Part shown: one piece after another, positions 1 through 7,386 of the stretch
Layout: each line of letters begins with the position of its first letter
Numbering within the stretch: position 1 is the first letter of the stretch
NCBI GenBank assembly: GCA_022709465.1
Contig: JAKLIT010000037.1
Location: 1 to 11,527, forward strand
Length of the DNA stretch: 11,527 bases
From: Candidatus Omnitrophota bacterium
Lineage (GTDB): Bacteria > Omnitrophota > Koll11 > Pluralincolimonadales > Pluralincolimonadaceae
Direction: 5' to 3'
Position numbers and translations under genes: made by a program
The notes under the pieces: generated by a model
What the model was told of the DNA's origin: nothing
The model's database searches: none
The model's input: only the letters and a program-made list of their open reading frames with translations

Positions 1-2478
1 CCTGTCCGCTGCGCCTGTGTTATTTACGGTCCCGGAGCCCGATAGGGATCCTATCGTTTGGCTGAAATTGTTCAAGGATAGCGTCGCTCCGGACGCAATT
101 GTCACGTCGGAGCCGGCGCCGAATGCCTGCGTCGCTATGCCGGCTTTCAACGTGCCCGCATTAACCGAGGTAGCGCCGGTATAGGTGTTCGCGCCGCTAA
201 GGGTAAGAGCCCCGTCATCATTTTTGCTCAACGATACCAAGTCACTAATGACGTCCTGTACGGACATATTCCCGTCGCCGGACATAGAGAGATTGTGCGC
301 TCCTCCGACCGTGCCGGTTATAGTGAGGTTGCCGGCTTCCGAATAAATGGTCGTATCGCCCGCCAGCGTTATGCTGCCGGAGATGGTATTATTATCGCCG
401 TTGCTGACGATAGCGCCCAGATTCGACGGGCCGGTACCCTGCACAGAAATGATATTGTTATCGAGTGTCACATCCGCAATGTCCTCGTAGAGGACCAGCG
501 TGGCATGATCGGCGATGGTCACGTCGCTGCATGCACCGAGCGCGTCCGTGCTGGAGGTTATAATGCCTCCGGCATTGATGACGGTGCTTCCGGTATATGT
601 ATTAGTTCCCGAAATATACAATCCGCCGGTACCGTTCTTTATCAGGTCGCCGGTGCCTATGCCGATGCTACCCTCGACGGATACGTCGCTCTCGCCGGTA
701 AAAGTAAGGCCATAATTATTCTCGCTGGTGATATCCCCGGTTAAAGTCAGCGTTCCCGTGATGGAGCCTATCGTCGTGTCCGCAGCAGTGACAACATCTC
801 CCGATATGGTGTTATCGCCTCCCGCGTTGTTTATGGCCCCGATGTCGGTTGGCCCGTCTCCCTCGACATTAATATCATTAGCGATCGTTACGCTTCCTGC
901 ATCGTTGCCTACCGTACCCAGGAGCAACGCGGCCGCATCGTTGATCGTGACCGCCCCTGTCCCGAGCGCACCGTCTTCCTTTATATCTATTGAACCGGCG
1001 TTTATCGTCGTGCCGCCGGAGTAGGTGTTGGTACCTTCAAAATTCGTGGTACCGGTGTTGTTATGCTCAACCTTTAGGCCGCCCGTAAGGTTAATCCCGA
1101 AGTCATAGTCCTCGTCTGTATGGTTAAATTTAAGGGTCGCGGTGCCGCTGCCCCCGTTAATGGCTGCGGCGCTTAAAGTGCCTGCCGCGGCGCCTGCGCC
1201 GATATTAATAATGCCGATGGAACCGGCATCATCCGCGACCGTTACGGTCCCCGCTCCGCCCGCCACACTGACCGCGCCTCCGGCAGAGACCGTAAGATTT
1301 CCTTCGCCGGAATTACCCACATACAGTCCGGCGGAATTTGCCCAAGTAGAGCCTGCGCCGGTAACGGTAACCGTACCCGTGGCATCGGCGCCATGGCCGA
1401 TTATACCCGTAGAATCGCTCGCGTCCGCTCCGCTCGATATATCCAGCGTTCCCGTGTCCCAGCATCCGACATACAGGACATCCGTAATCGTGAATGCGGA
1501 TCCGTTGCCGGTGACGGTTAACGAACTGGACGATCCCGAATTGGAGCCTATAAAACCGGTATAAGCGCTAACACCGCCTCCGGCAGAGACGGTCATTGTG
1601 CAGTCCTCATCATAACCTATATACATATCGCTTGTGGTCGCCAAAGAAGAGCCGGAGCCGGTAACGGTAATGTCGGACGCGGAGCCGGAACTAGTACCGA
1701 AGAAGCCGCTGCTGCCCGTGATCGAACCGCCGTCGGATACAGTAACGGTGCCGTTACCGGAATATCCAAAATACAGGTCACGGCCTGCCAATCTAGAGCC
1801 GGAGCCGGTAACGGTCAGAATACCCACGGAACCGGCATCACGCGCAACATACACGTCGGTAGTGTCCGTGACCACGCCCCCGGCGGAAACCGTAAGGGTG
1901 CCGTTACCGGAATAGCCGACATAAAGATTTGCGGCATTTGCCAAGGTTGAGCCGGAACCCGTAACGGTGAGGACGCCTGACGCACCGGCGTCTTCGGAGG
2001 CAATAAATATCCCCCCGTTCGATACCGTAAGGTCGCCTCCATTAGAGACGGTCAGGGCGCCCGTGGTGGTCTTGCCTATTACCATCCCCCATGTATTAGT
2101 CCAGGTTGAGCCGGAACCTATATTCAGGACGCCTGTAGTTGCGCCGGAAAAATTGGTCCAGCTCGTGCAACCGCCGACATAGTTCTCGAGGGTAACATCG
2201 TAGCTGTTTAAGTCGAATACGGTCTCATATCCGAGCGAAGTGGTATATCCTGAGAGGTCTATGGTCCCGGGGGAAGAACTTTCGTTGAACGTGATACTTC
2301 CCGATACACCGCTTGTGTTCAGATCATCGATCGCATCGCTCAGGGAACCATCGCCGCTTGAATTATAGTTCGTTACGGTGAAAGAATCCGCATGGGCAGG
2401 CATGATTAACATAAGAAGAGCAGCGGCAAAAGCAAACGACAGGCAAAAAACAAAAATAATTCGATTACGTTTATGCAT
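1..2478 (-). CDS. Giant secreted repeat protein, autotransporter/PEP-CTERM-like (N-terminal 826 codons, 3' end outside window)
   Basis: The reverse strand stays open for 826 codons from the ATG at 2478 to base 1 with no stop, so this is a partial gene. Residues 1-30 form a signal peptide: a basic start (MHKRNR), a long hydrophobic core and an AHA/DS cleavage site. Residues 33-54 (FTVTNYNSSGDGSL...) resemble the strand that opens many exported parallel beta-helix proteins. Residues about 117-430 hold six to seven repeats of about 50 residues with the core LTVTGSGS...LYVGYSGNGTLTVSAGG, as in the T5SS/PEP-CTERM-associated family. Residues about 479-818 hold three passenger-associated repeats (NTYSGGTTINAG, NTYTGSTVINAG, NTYTGATSVNAG) spaced by Gly/Thr/Asn-rich strands. 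The protein is probably exported and folds as a long beta-solenoid. Whether it ends in an outer-membrane beta-barrel, a PEP-CTERM signal or another anchor cannot be seen. Adhesin is a reasonable guess, not shown. A strong ribosome site and promoter precede it. Confidence 0.88.
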   Translation of the reverse strand, partial: MHKRNRIIFVFCLSFAFAAALLMLIMPAHADSFTVTNYNSSGDGSLSDAIDDLNTSGVSGSITFNESSSPGTIDLSGYTTSLGYETVFDLNSYDVTLENYVGGCTSWTNFSGATTGVLNIGSGSTWTNTWGMVIGKTTTGALTVSNGGDLTVSNGGIFIASEDAGASGVLTVTGSGSTLANAANLYVGYSGNGTLTVSAGGVVTDTTDVYVARDAGSVGILTVTGSGSRLAGRDLYFGYSGNGTVTVSDGGSITGSSGFFGTSSGSASDITVTGSGSSLATTSDMYIGYDEDCTMTVSAGGGVSAYTGFIGSNSGSSSSLTVTGNGSAFTITDVLYVGCWDTGTLDISSGADASDSTGIIGHGADATGTVTVTGAGSTWANSAGLYVGNSGEGNLTVSAGGAVSVAGGAGTVTVADDAGSIGIINIGAGAAAGTLSAAAINGGSGTATLKFNHTDEDYDFGINLTGGLKVEHNNTGTTNFEGTNTYSGGTTINAGSIDIKEDGALGTGAVTINDAAALLLGTVGNDAGSVTIANDINVEGDGPTDIGAINNAGGDNTISGDVVTAADTTIGSITGTLTLTGDITSENNYGLTFTGESDVSVEGSIGIGTGDLIKNGTGGLYISGTNTYTGSTVINAGGIITSSTDALGACSDVTIADHATLVLYEDIADVTLDNNIISVQGTGPSNLGAIVSNGDNNTISGSITLAGDTTIYSEAGNLTITGTVGGAHNLSMSGDGNMSVQDVISDLVSLSKNDDGALTLSGANTYTGATSVNAGTLKAGIATQAFGAGSDVTIASGATLSLNNFSQTIGSLSGSGTVNNTGAADR
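25..1044 (-). repeat. Three autotransporter passenger-associated (PATR-type) repeats
   Basis: Three copies of the passenger-associated repeat are visible in the same reading frame: residues about 479-520 (bases 919-1044), 619-663 (490-624) and 757-818 (25-210). Each carries G-[TA]-NTY[TS]G-x-T-x-[IV]NAG, followed by a strand ending near a DALG, GALG or AFGAGS turn and a [VL]TI...A.L strand. The last copy is the best match and continues into an IGSLSGSGTV segment, typical of these repeats. They are separated by about 100 residues of related beta-rich sequence. This family is known from type V autotransporter passengers and from large surface proteins of PVC bacteria. Confidence 0.8.
1189..2130 (-). 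repeat. Array of about 150 bp tandem repeats (T5SS/PEP-CTERM-associated type)
   Basis: Within the secreted protein the motif [IVL]-T-V-T-G-x-G-S recurs at residues about 117, 169, 220, 270, 320 and 370, with a degenerate copy near 423, a period of 49-54 residues (about 150 bp). Each unit continues with a [LM]Y[VIF]G strand (most often LYVG) and then a T[VLM]TVS.GG strand. Copies are diverged at the DNA level, so this is an old protein repeat rather than a recent tandem duplication. The glycine and serine turns between short beta strands suggest one solenoid coil group per unit. Confidence 0.82.
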
Positions 2479-2484
2479 TGGCAA

Positions 2485-2492
2485 CCCCTCCT
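2485..2492 (-). promoter_or_regulatory. Strong ribosome binding site of the secreted repeat protein
   Basis: The minus strand reads AGGAGGGG, six bases before the ATG at 2478. This is a near-ideal Shine-Dalgarno sequence with good spacing and fixes the start codon. It contrasts with the dehydrogenase and LarA-like genes in this window, which have no such site. Confidence 0.85.
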
Positions 2493-2509
2493 CTATTCGT
2501 AATGTCCAC

Positions 2510-2538
2510 ATTATATATGTCATTTTCCTTACGGGCAA
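2510..2538 (-). promoter_or_regulatory. Sigma-70-type promoter of the secreted repeat protein
   Basis: On the minus strand a perfect TATAAT (2510-2515) lies exactly 17 bp downstream of TTGCCC (2533-2538, four of six matches to TTGACA). Transcription would start near 2503, giving a leader of about 25 bases that includes the AGGAGGGG ribosome site. This is a prediction from consensus and spacing only. Confidence 0.6.
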
Positions 2539-2554
2539 TCGAATAATCATTGCC
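2534..2554. promoter_or_regulatory. Inverted repeat spanning both divergent -35 boxes, possible operator
   Basis: GGCAAT (2534-2539) and ATTGCC (2549-2554) form a perfect 6-bp inverted repeat with a 9-bp centre. The left arm covers most of the -35 box of the leftward promoter, and the right arm most of the -35 box of the rightward promoter. Part of the symmetry follows simply from two outward-facing TTGCC boxes, but the extra matching AT pair extends it. A dimeric regulator bound here would block both genes. The regulator, if any, is not in the window. Confidence 0.35.
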
Positions 2555-2578
2555 GACAGGGGCGCTACTTGATAGAAT
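2550..2578 (+). promoter_or_regulatory. Extended -10 promoter of the dehydrogenase-lpxB operon
   Basis: TTGCCG (2550-2555) is followed after exactly 17 bp by TAGAAT (2573-2578, five of six matches), which is preceded by the extended -10 TG at 2570-2571. The start of transcription would fall near 2585, only about four bases before the ATG at 2589. This supports 2589 over the upstream ATG (2580) or TTG (2550) as the real start, and implies a nearly leaderless message. Confidence 0.5.
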
Positions 2579-2588
2579 AATGGCAAAT

Positions 2589-3521
2589 ATGGACAAGATC
2601 AAAGTCGGGGTCATAGGGGTCGGGCATCTCGGGCAGCATCACGCGCGCATATACGCGGACATGGAAGGCGTGGAGCTGGCCGGCATATGCGATACGGACG
2701 CGAAGCGCGCGAAGGAGTTCGCCCGCAAGTATAAAACGACGGCGTTCTCGGATTACATGGAGATGTTCGGCGTAGTCAATTGCGCGTCGGTCGTAGTCCC
2801 CACGGATTTCCATTACCATGTCGCGAAGGACTGCCTCCAGAACGGGATATCCGTGCTGATAGAGAAGCCGATGACGAAGTTCGTCGGAGAGGCCGAGGAC
2901 CTGCTTGCCATCGCTAAAGGAAAGGGCCTGACCATACAGGTCGGCCACATCGAGAGGTTCAACGCGGCTGTCCGCGCGCTCGATGAGATCCCCGGCAATG
3001 TCCGATTCATAGAGTGCCACCGCCTCGGGCCGTTCAAGAAACGCGCGCTCGACGTCGGCGTAGTGCTAGACCTCATGATACACGATATAGACATCATACT
3101 CGCTCTCGTCAGGTCGGAGATCATCTCGATTGACGCGGTAGGCGTGAATATCCTGACGGGCCATGAAGACCTCGCGAATGTCAGGATACGCTTCAAGAAC
3201 GGCGCCGTCGCGAACCTGACCGCGAGCCGCGTGACCGACAAGGAGATGCGCAAGATACGGCTCTTCAAGGATGACTGTTACATATCGCTCGATTACATAA
3301 AACAGGAATCGGTCATTTACCGCAAGATAAACAACAGGATAACCGGAAAGCTCATAAATATCAAAAAGGAAGAGCCCCTGAAGAAGGAGCTTGAGGCGTT
3401 CATCTCATGCCTGAAGACCGGCGAGCGGCCGCTCGTCTCCGGCGAGGAAGGCCGCGACGCCCTGAAGATAGCCCTGCAGATAGAAAACGCCATAAAAGAG
3501 AACTTGAAGACAAATGCCTAA
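2589..3521 (+). CDS. Gfo/Idh/MocA family NAD(P)-dependent oxidoreductase, lpxB-linked
   Basis: A 310-residue protein with an N-terminal Rossmann fold (GVIGVGHLG, residues 7-15), the family EKP motif (VLIEKPMT, catalytic Lys at about 93), GHIERFN (about 119-125) and LDLMIHDID with the active-site His at about 165. The C-terminal half is the usual substrate-binding alpha/beta domain. The length is normal. These enzymes oxidise or reduce sugars and sugar nucleotides with NAD(P). A Gfo/Idh gene directly before lpxB is a recurring order in several Gram-negative lineages, so an action on a UDP-sugar in lipid A synthesis, like the UDP-GlcNAc 3-dehydrogenase GnnA, is plausible. However, no GnnB-type aminotransferase is present here. 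The start at 2589 is chosen because the predicted transcript begins near 2585. ATG 2580 or TTG 2550 would add 3 or 13 residues before the fold. No clear ribosome site precedes any of the three. The stop overlaps lpxB by 8 bp. Confidence 0.9.
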   Translation: MDKIKVGVIGVGHLGQHHARIYADMEGVELAGICDTDAKRAKEFARKYKTTAFSDYMEMFGVVNCASVVVPTDFHYHVAKDCLQNGISVLIEKPMTKFVGEAEDLLAIAKGKGLTIQVGHIERFNAAVRALDEIPGNVRFIECHRLGPFKKRALDVGVVLDLMIHDIDIILALVRSEIISIDAVGVNILTGHEDLANVRIRFKNGAVANLTASRVTDKEMRKIRLFKDDCYISLDYIKQESVIYRKINNRITGKLINIKKEEPLKKELEAFISCLKTGERPLVSGEEGRDALKIALQIENAIKENLKTNA

Positions 3522-4650
3522 GAAGATATTCGTCATCGCCGGGGAGGCCTCCGGCGACCTCCATGGCTCTAACCTCATATCCGAGATAAGGAAGATCTCC
3601 CCGGATACCGCGTTCGTCGGCATGGGCGGGCCGCTGATGGCCAAGGCCGGGCTCCGCTCTCTCCAGGATATCAGTGAGCTCTCGGTCATAGGCCTCGGCG
3701 AGGTCATTGCCAGTTTAGAGAAGTTCAAAAGCGCCTTTCGCCTGCTCGCCGGCAAGCTTGACAGCGAAAAACCCGATTGCGTCGTGCTGATAGATTACCC
3801 TGAATTCAACCTGCGCTTCGCGCGCGAGGCGAAAAATCGCGGCATCCCCGTGGTCTACTACATAAGCCCGCAGATATGGGCATGGCGCAGGGGCCGCGTC
3901 AAAGACGTAAAAAAATACGTCGACAGGATGCTGGTCATCCTCGGTTTCGAGAAGGATTTTTACGCGAAATACGGCGTGGAGGCGGAATTCGTCGGGCATC
4001 CCCTTCTCGATTCGGTGGTAACTTTGTCTTCGAGGGCTGAGTTCCTCCGGCGGCACGGCCTCGACGCCTCAAAGAAGACCGTGGCACTGCTCCCCGGCTC
4101 ACGCCGCACAGAGGTAGAGAAGAACCTGCCGCTAATGGCTGAGGCCGCCGAGCTTATCGGCGAAAAGCTCGGCAACAACGTGCAGTTCATGGTCGCGAAA
4201 CCGGGCGGCATGGATGCCAACCTCTATGAGGAGACCCTCGGGATGGAGGGCTTCAGGCCGGAACTCATCGAGGATGAGACCTACGATTGCGTGAACGCGG
4301 CGGACCTCGTGCTCGTCGCGTCGGGCACGGCAACGCTCGAGACGACGATCCTCGAAAAACCCATGGTCATAATCTACAGGGTGTCGTTGCTGACCTGGCT
4401 GTTCGGCAAACTGCTCGTAAGGATACCGCATATCGGGCTCGTGAATATTGTCGCCGGAATCAGGATAGCCCCGGAGTTCGTCGGTTTCCGCATAAGCCCT
4501 TCAGCGATAGCGAATGAAGCGGTCTCTATACTCCAGTCCCCCGCCCGCAGTGAAGGCATGAAGACCCATCTCGCCGCCATAAAGGATAAGCTTGGGGGGC
4601 CCGGCGCAAGCAGGCGCGCCGCAGAAGCGGTATTAAAAATAATACTCTGA
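3514..4650 (+). CDS. lpxB: Lipid-A-disaccharide synthase LpxB
   Basis: LpxB joins UDP-2,3-diacylglucosamine to lipid X, releasing UDP, to form the beta-1,6 disaccharide of lipid A. It is a peripheral enzyme of the inner membrane (GT-B fold, family GT19). The 378 residues match the family length. Visible hallmarks are GEASGD at 10-15, DYPEFN at 94-99, SPQIWAWR at 118-125, GHP at 161-163, LLPGSRRTE at 192-200, SGTATLE at 270-276 and the N311...AG...PE321 segment. The ATG overlaps the end of the dehydrogenase gene by 8 bp, so the two are probably translated in a coupled way; only a weak GAAGA lies upstream. The 3' end runs 18 bp into the convergent FAD/Fe-S oxidoreductase gene. The usual partners lpxA, lpxC, lpxD and fabZ are not in the window. 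Its presence implies a lipid A outer membrane. Confidence 0.96.
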   Translation: MPKKIFVIAGEASGDLHGSNLISEIRKISPDTAFVGMGGPLMAKAGLRSLQDISELSVIGLGEVIASLEKFKSAFRLLAGKLDSEKPDCVVLIDYPEFNLRFAREAKNRGIPVVYYISPQIWAWRRGRVKDVKKYVDRMLVILGFEKDFYAKYGVEAEFVGHPLLDSVVTLSSRAEFLRRHGLDASKKTVALLPGSRRTEVEKNLPLMAEAAELIGEKLGNNVQFMVAKPGGMDANLYEETLGMEGFRPELIEDETYDCVNAADLVLVASGTATLETTILEKPMVIIYRVSLLTWLFGKLLVRIPHIGLVNIVAGIRIAPEFVGFRISPSAIANEAVSILQSPARSEGMKTHLAAIKDKLGGPGASRRAAEAVLKIIL

Positions 4651-7386
4651 TAGAAGTTCGACAGGATGGACGATCTTTGCGGACGTGAATTGGGCTATCT
4701 GCGTCTTACATGAACCACAAGCCGTAACGACGTAATCGGCGCCGGATGACTTTATCCCATTAAATAGCTTACCGCCTATCGATACCGACATGTCGTAGTT
4801 CTCGTTCCTGAGGCCGAAGGTGCCGGCCATGCCGCAGCATGAATCGTCCATTTTTATTATAGATATGCCCGGTATGAGCTGGACCAGCGATTCCTGCAGC
4901 CCGCCGATCTCCTGCGCTTTCAGGTGGCACGGCGTGTGGAAGACGACGGCCTTGTTCGAGGACCTGAAGTTCGTGTTCATGCCGCCCTCGTTCAGCAGGA
5001 TCCAGAGGTATTCATGTATATCGTACGTGTTCTGGGATACAAGGACCGCCTCGGGCGTAGACAATAACCTCGGGTAATCCTCCTTCAGCGCGAGGCCGCA
5101 GCTCGGGCAGCTTGTGATAACATCGTAGCCGGCCTTTACCTTCTCGTATAGCTCCCTGATATTAGCGGATATCTCCTTCTTTGTCCCTGCAATATTCCCC
5201 GACGATATTCCCGGCATCCCGCAGCACCTCTGCCCGGCAAGGATCACCGATACGTTGTTCTTTTGAAGGACCTTTATTACCGCGGCGCCTTCGCCTTCGG
5301 CGTTGAAAAGGTCTACATAACACCCCGTGAAATATACGGCCTTCCTCGCCGCGAGCGCGCCTCCGGATTTTCCAACCGGCAGTGCCCGCCCCGACGGGAC
5401 GGGAAGCGACCTCCTGCTGTCCAGGCCGAACATGAGCTCCGACAGGAATTTACCGGGGGCCGAACCGAGCAATATCTTCGCGAGGCCCGGCATCTTCGCC
5501 GGTATGGAGCAGAGCAGGCGCACCTTCTCGAGCGCCGATTGCGAAAATCCCACCCCCCATTCCTTTACGTATATCTCTTTTGCCATCGAGCATACCTGCG
5601 ACATGTCGGCGCCGGTCGGGCATTCGACGCGGCATGACCTGCAGTTGATGCAAAGGTCAAGCAGGCCTTTTATCGCGGGATCCTTCAGCAGTTTCGCGTC
5701 GAGTTCTCCGGTCATTATGCCTTTTATGACCGCGGCTTTCGCGCGCGGGGACGCGAACTCCTGCGGGAGTATCGCGTTTACCGGGCAGGTGTTCCTGCAG
5801 AGGCCGCACGCGTGGCATCTCTCGACCTCTTCCCTGACCGCCTCCGAATCGAACGCCGTGCCGGTAACCGCGTATTTTGTGCCGGCGTCGTATACGAGGT
5901 CGTGCGCTACCTTCTCCTCCTTGCCTATCTTCTTACCGGGATTCAATATTCCCTTCGGGTCGAATATATCTTTTATAGCGCGGAACATCTGGTAGAGCGG
6001 GCCGAACTGCTTCTTCATGTAAGGCACCCTCAATATCCCGTCGCCATGCTCGGCCGATACGGAACCTCCGAGCGCTATGACCATCCTGTAAAAATCGTCC
6101 GCCATGTTGTCCATCTTGACGAGGTCGGCCTTGTCCTTCATGTCCATAAGCGGGCGAATGTGCATATTGCCGTCACCGGCATGCCCGTAGACGCACGCTT
6201 CGACCCCGTAATGCCCGAATATCGCGTATGCGCCCATCACGAACTCGTCGAGGTCCTCCGGGGGTACTATCGCGTCCTCAATGAACGGTATCGGGCGCTT
6301 CTTCCCTTTTACCCTGTTCATTATCGGGACCGCCGCGCGCCTTACGGCCCATAGCCGGTCGCGTTCTTCCGGCTCTTTTGCGACGGATGACGCGTTCTTT
6401 ATCATCGATATGCGTAGGTCTATATCAGCGTCGTCCGCGCCCTCAAGGTCCACGAGCAGCGCGCCTTTGGCGTCTTTCGGCAGCATCGACTTCACGGAAG
6501 GCTCCGCTTCCCTCGCGAGTTTTATGAACGATTCGTCCATGAACTCGATCGCGGAGGGCTGGGCGGGCTGCAACCCTGATATCGTATCTGCGAGTTCCGA
6601 TATTCCCTTGAGTATGATCATGACCGACGCGGTGCTCTTCGGCAACGGCGCGAGCCGCAGTTTCGCTTCGGTTATGACGGCGAGCGTCCCCTCGGAACCT
6701 ATCATCAGTTTCACGAGGTCCGGCGTGCCGCGGCCTGCTGCCCCGGAGACATTATACCCGCTCGAGGCCCTCCTGACCTTAGGGGAATATTTCTTTATAT
6801 TCTCCTCGTTCTCCCTAAAGAGGGCTGAGAGCGGCTCCGATAACTGCTTGATGGCGGACCCCGGCTTAAGCCGGACGATGCTGCCGTCGGACATGACGAC
6901 CTCGAGCTCGTCGCACCAGTCCGAAACGCTGCCGTATTTGACGGAATGCGGGCCGCCGGAATTGTCGGCTATCATGCCGCCTATAGTGCAGTAATCGCCG
7001 CTCGACGGGTCGGGAGGGAAGAACATCCCGTATTTTGCGAGGTATCTGTTGAGGCTGCCGTATACGACGCCCGGCTGGACGATCACCGAATCGCCGCCAT
7101 TGTAATCTACTATCCTGTTGAGGTATTTCGTGAAATCGATTATTATCCCGTTTCCGACGGCCTGCCCCGCAAGGCTTGTGCATGCGCCGCGCGCGGTGAC
7201 AGGGATATTGTTCCGGTAGGCAAACTTGAGCGTCTCGCTGACGTCATGCTTGTCTTTCGGGAAGACGACGCACTTTGGCTTGATCTTGTAGATGGAAGCG
7301 CCGAAGGAATATATCTGGCGGGTAAGTTCGTCCGAAAGGACGTCCCCTTTGACGGCCTTTTTCAGCTCTTTATCCGATAATGTCAT
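4633..7386 (-). CDS. FAD and Fe-S cluster-containing 2-hydroxyacid dehydrogenase (D-lactate dehydrogenase / GlcD-GlcF fusion type)
   Basis: A 917-residue protein that joins a GlcD-like flavin half to a GlcF-like iron-sulfur half. Residues about 39-240 are the FAD-binding PCMH domain (ARGACTSLAGQA at 65-76, PPDPSSGDYCTIGG at 124-137). Residues about 250-485 are the FAD-linked oxidase C-terminal domain, with GHAGDGNMH at 401-409, HGDG at 447-450 and GILNPGKK at 479-486. Two 4Fe-4S motifs follow (C524-C527-C530-C534 and C579-C582-C585-C589), then two CCG domains (C689, CCG 721-723, C760/C763; C820, CCG 850-852, C890/C893). All cluster cysteines are intact. Such enzymes oxidise D-lactate or other D-2-hydroxyacids at FAD and pass electrons through the clusters to a quinone or another carrier. 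No membrane segment is evident. The exact substrate is not readable from sequence. The ATG overlaps the stop of the LarA-like gene (ATGA), so the two are coupled. The TAA lies inside the end of lpxB, 18 bp overlapping. Confidence 0.93.
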   Translation of the reverse strand: MTLSDKELKKAVKGDVLSDELTRQIYSFGASIYKIKPKCVVFPKDKHDVSETLKFAYRNNIPVTARGACTSLAGQAVGNGIIIDFTKYLNRIVDYNGGDSVIVQPGVVYGSLNRYLAKYGMFFPPDPSSGDYCTIGGMIADNSGGPHSVKYGSVSDWCDELEVVMSDGSIVRLKPGSAIKQLSEPLSALFRENEENIKKYSPKVRRASSGYNVSGAAGRGTPDLVKLMIGSEGTLAVITEAKLRLAPLPKSTASVMIILKGISELADTISGLQPAQPSAIEFMDESFIKLAREAEPSVKSMLPKDAKGALLVDLEGADDADIDLRISMIKNASSVAKEPEERDRLWAVRRAAVPIMNRVKGKKRPIPFIEDAIVPPEDLDEFVMGAYAIFGHYGVEACVYGHAGDGNMHIRPLMDMKDKADLVKMDNMADDFYRMVIALGGSVSAEHGDGILRVPYMKKQFGPLYQMFRAIKDIFDPKGILNPGKKIGKEEKVAHDLVYDAGTKYAVTGTAFDSEAVREEVERCHACGLCRNTCPVNAILPQEFASPRAKAAVIKGIMTGELDAKLLKDPAIKGLLDLCINCRSCRVECPTGADMSQVCSMAKEIYVKEWGVGFSQSALEKVRLLCSIPAKMPGLAKILLGSAPGKFLSELMFGLDSRRSLPVPSGRALPVGKSGGALAARKAVYFTGCYVDLFNAEGEGAAVIKVLQKNNVSVILAGQRCCGMPGISSGNIAGTKKEISANIRELYEKVKAGYDVITSCPSCGLALKEDYPRLLSTPEAVLVSQNTYDIHEYLWILLNEGGMNTNFRSSNKAVVFHTPCHLKAQEIGGLQESLVQLIPGISIIKMDDSCCGMAGTFGLRNENYDMSVSIGGKLFNGIKSSGADYVVTACGSCKTQIAQFTSAKIVHPVELLSEYYF

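Noticed and set aside
295..2182. Several plus-strand reading frames rich in Pro, Val and Ala across the left 2 kb
   Set aside because: They are antisense images of the Gly/Thr/Val repeats of the minus-strand gene, lack domains, and are broken into pieces where the minus frame is continuous.
2550..2588. TTG 2550 or ATG 2580 as start of the Gfo/Idh protein
   Set aside because: The added residues precede the Rossmann strand without family support, no ribosome site is present, and both positions overlap or precede the predicted promoter elements.
5327..6994. Long plus-strand frames (222 and 237 codons) opposite the FAD/Fe-S dehydrogenase
   Set aside because: The minus frame holds all flavin and cluster motifs in order; the plus frames are serine-rich reflections.
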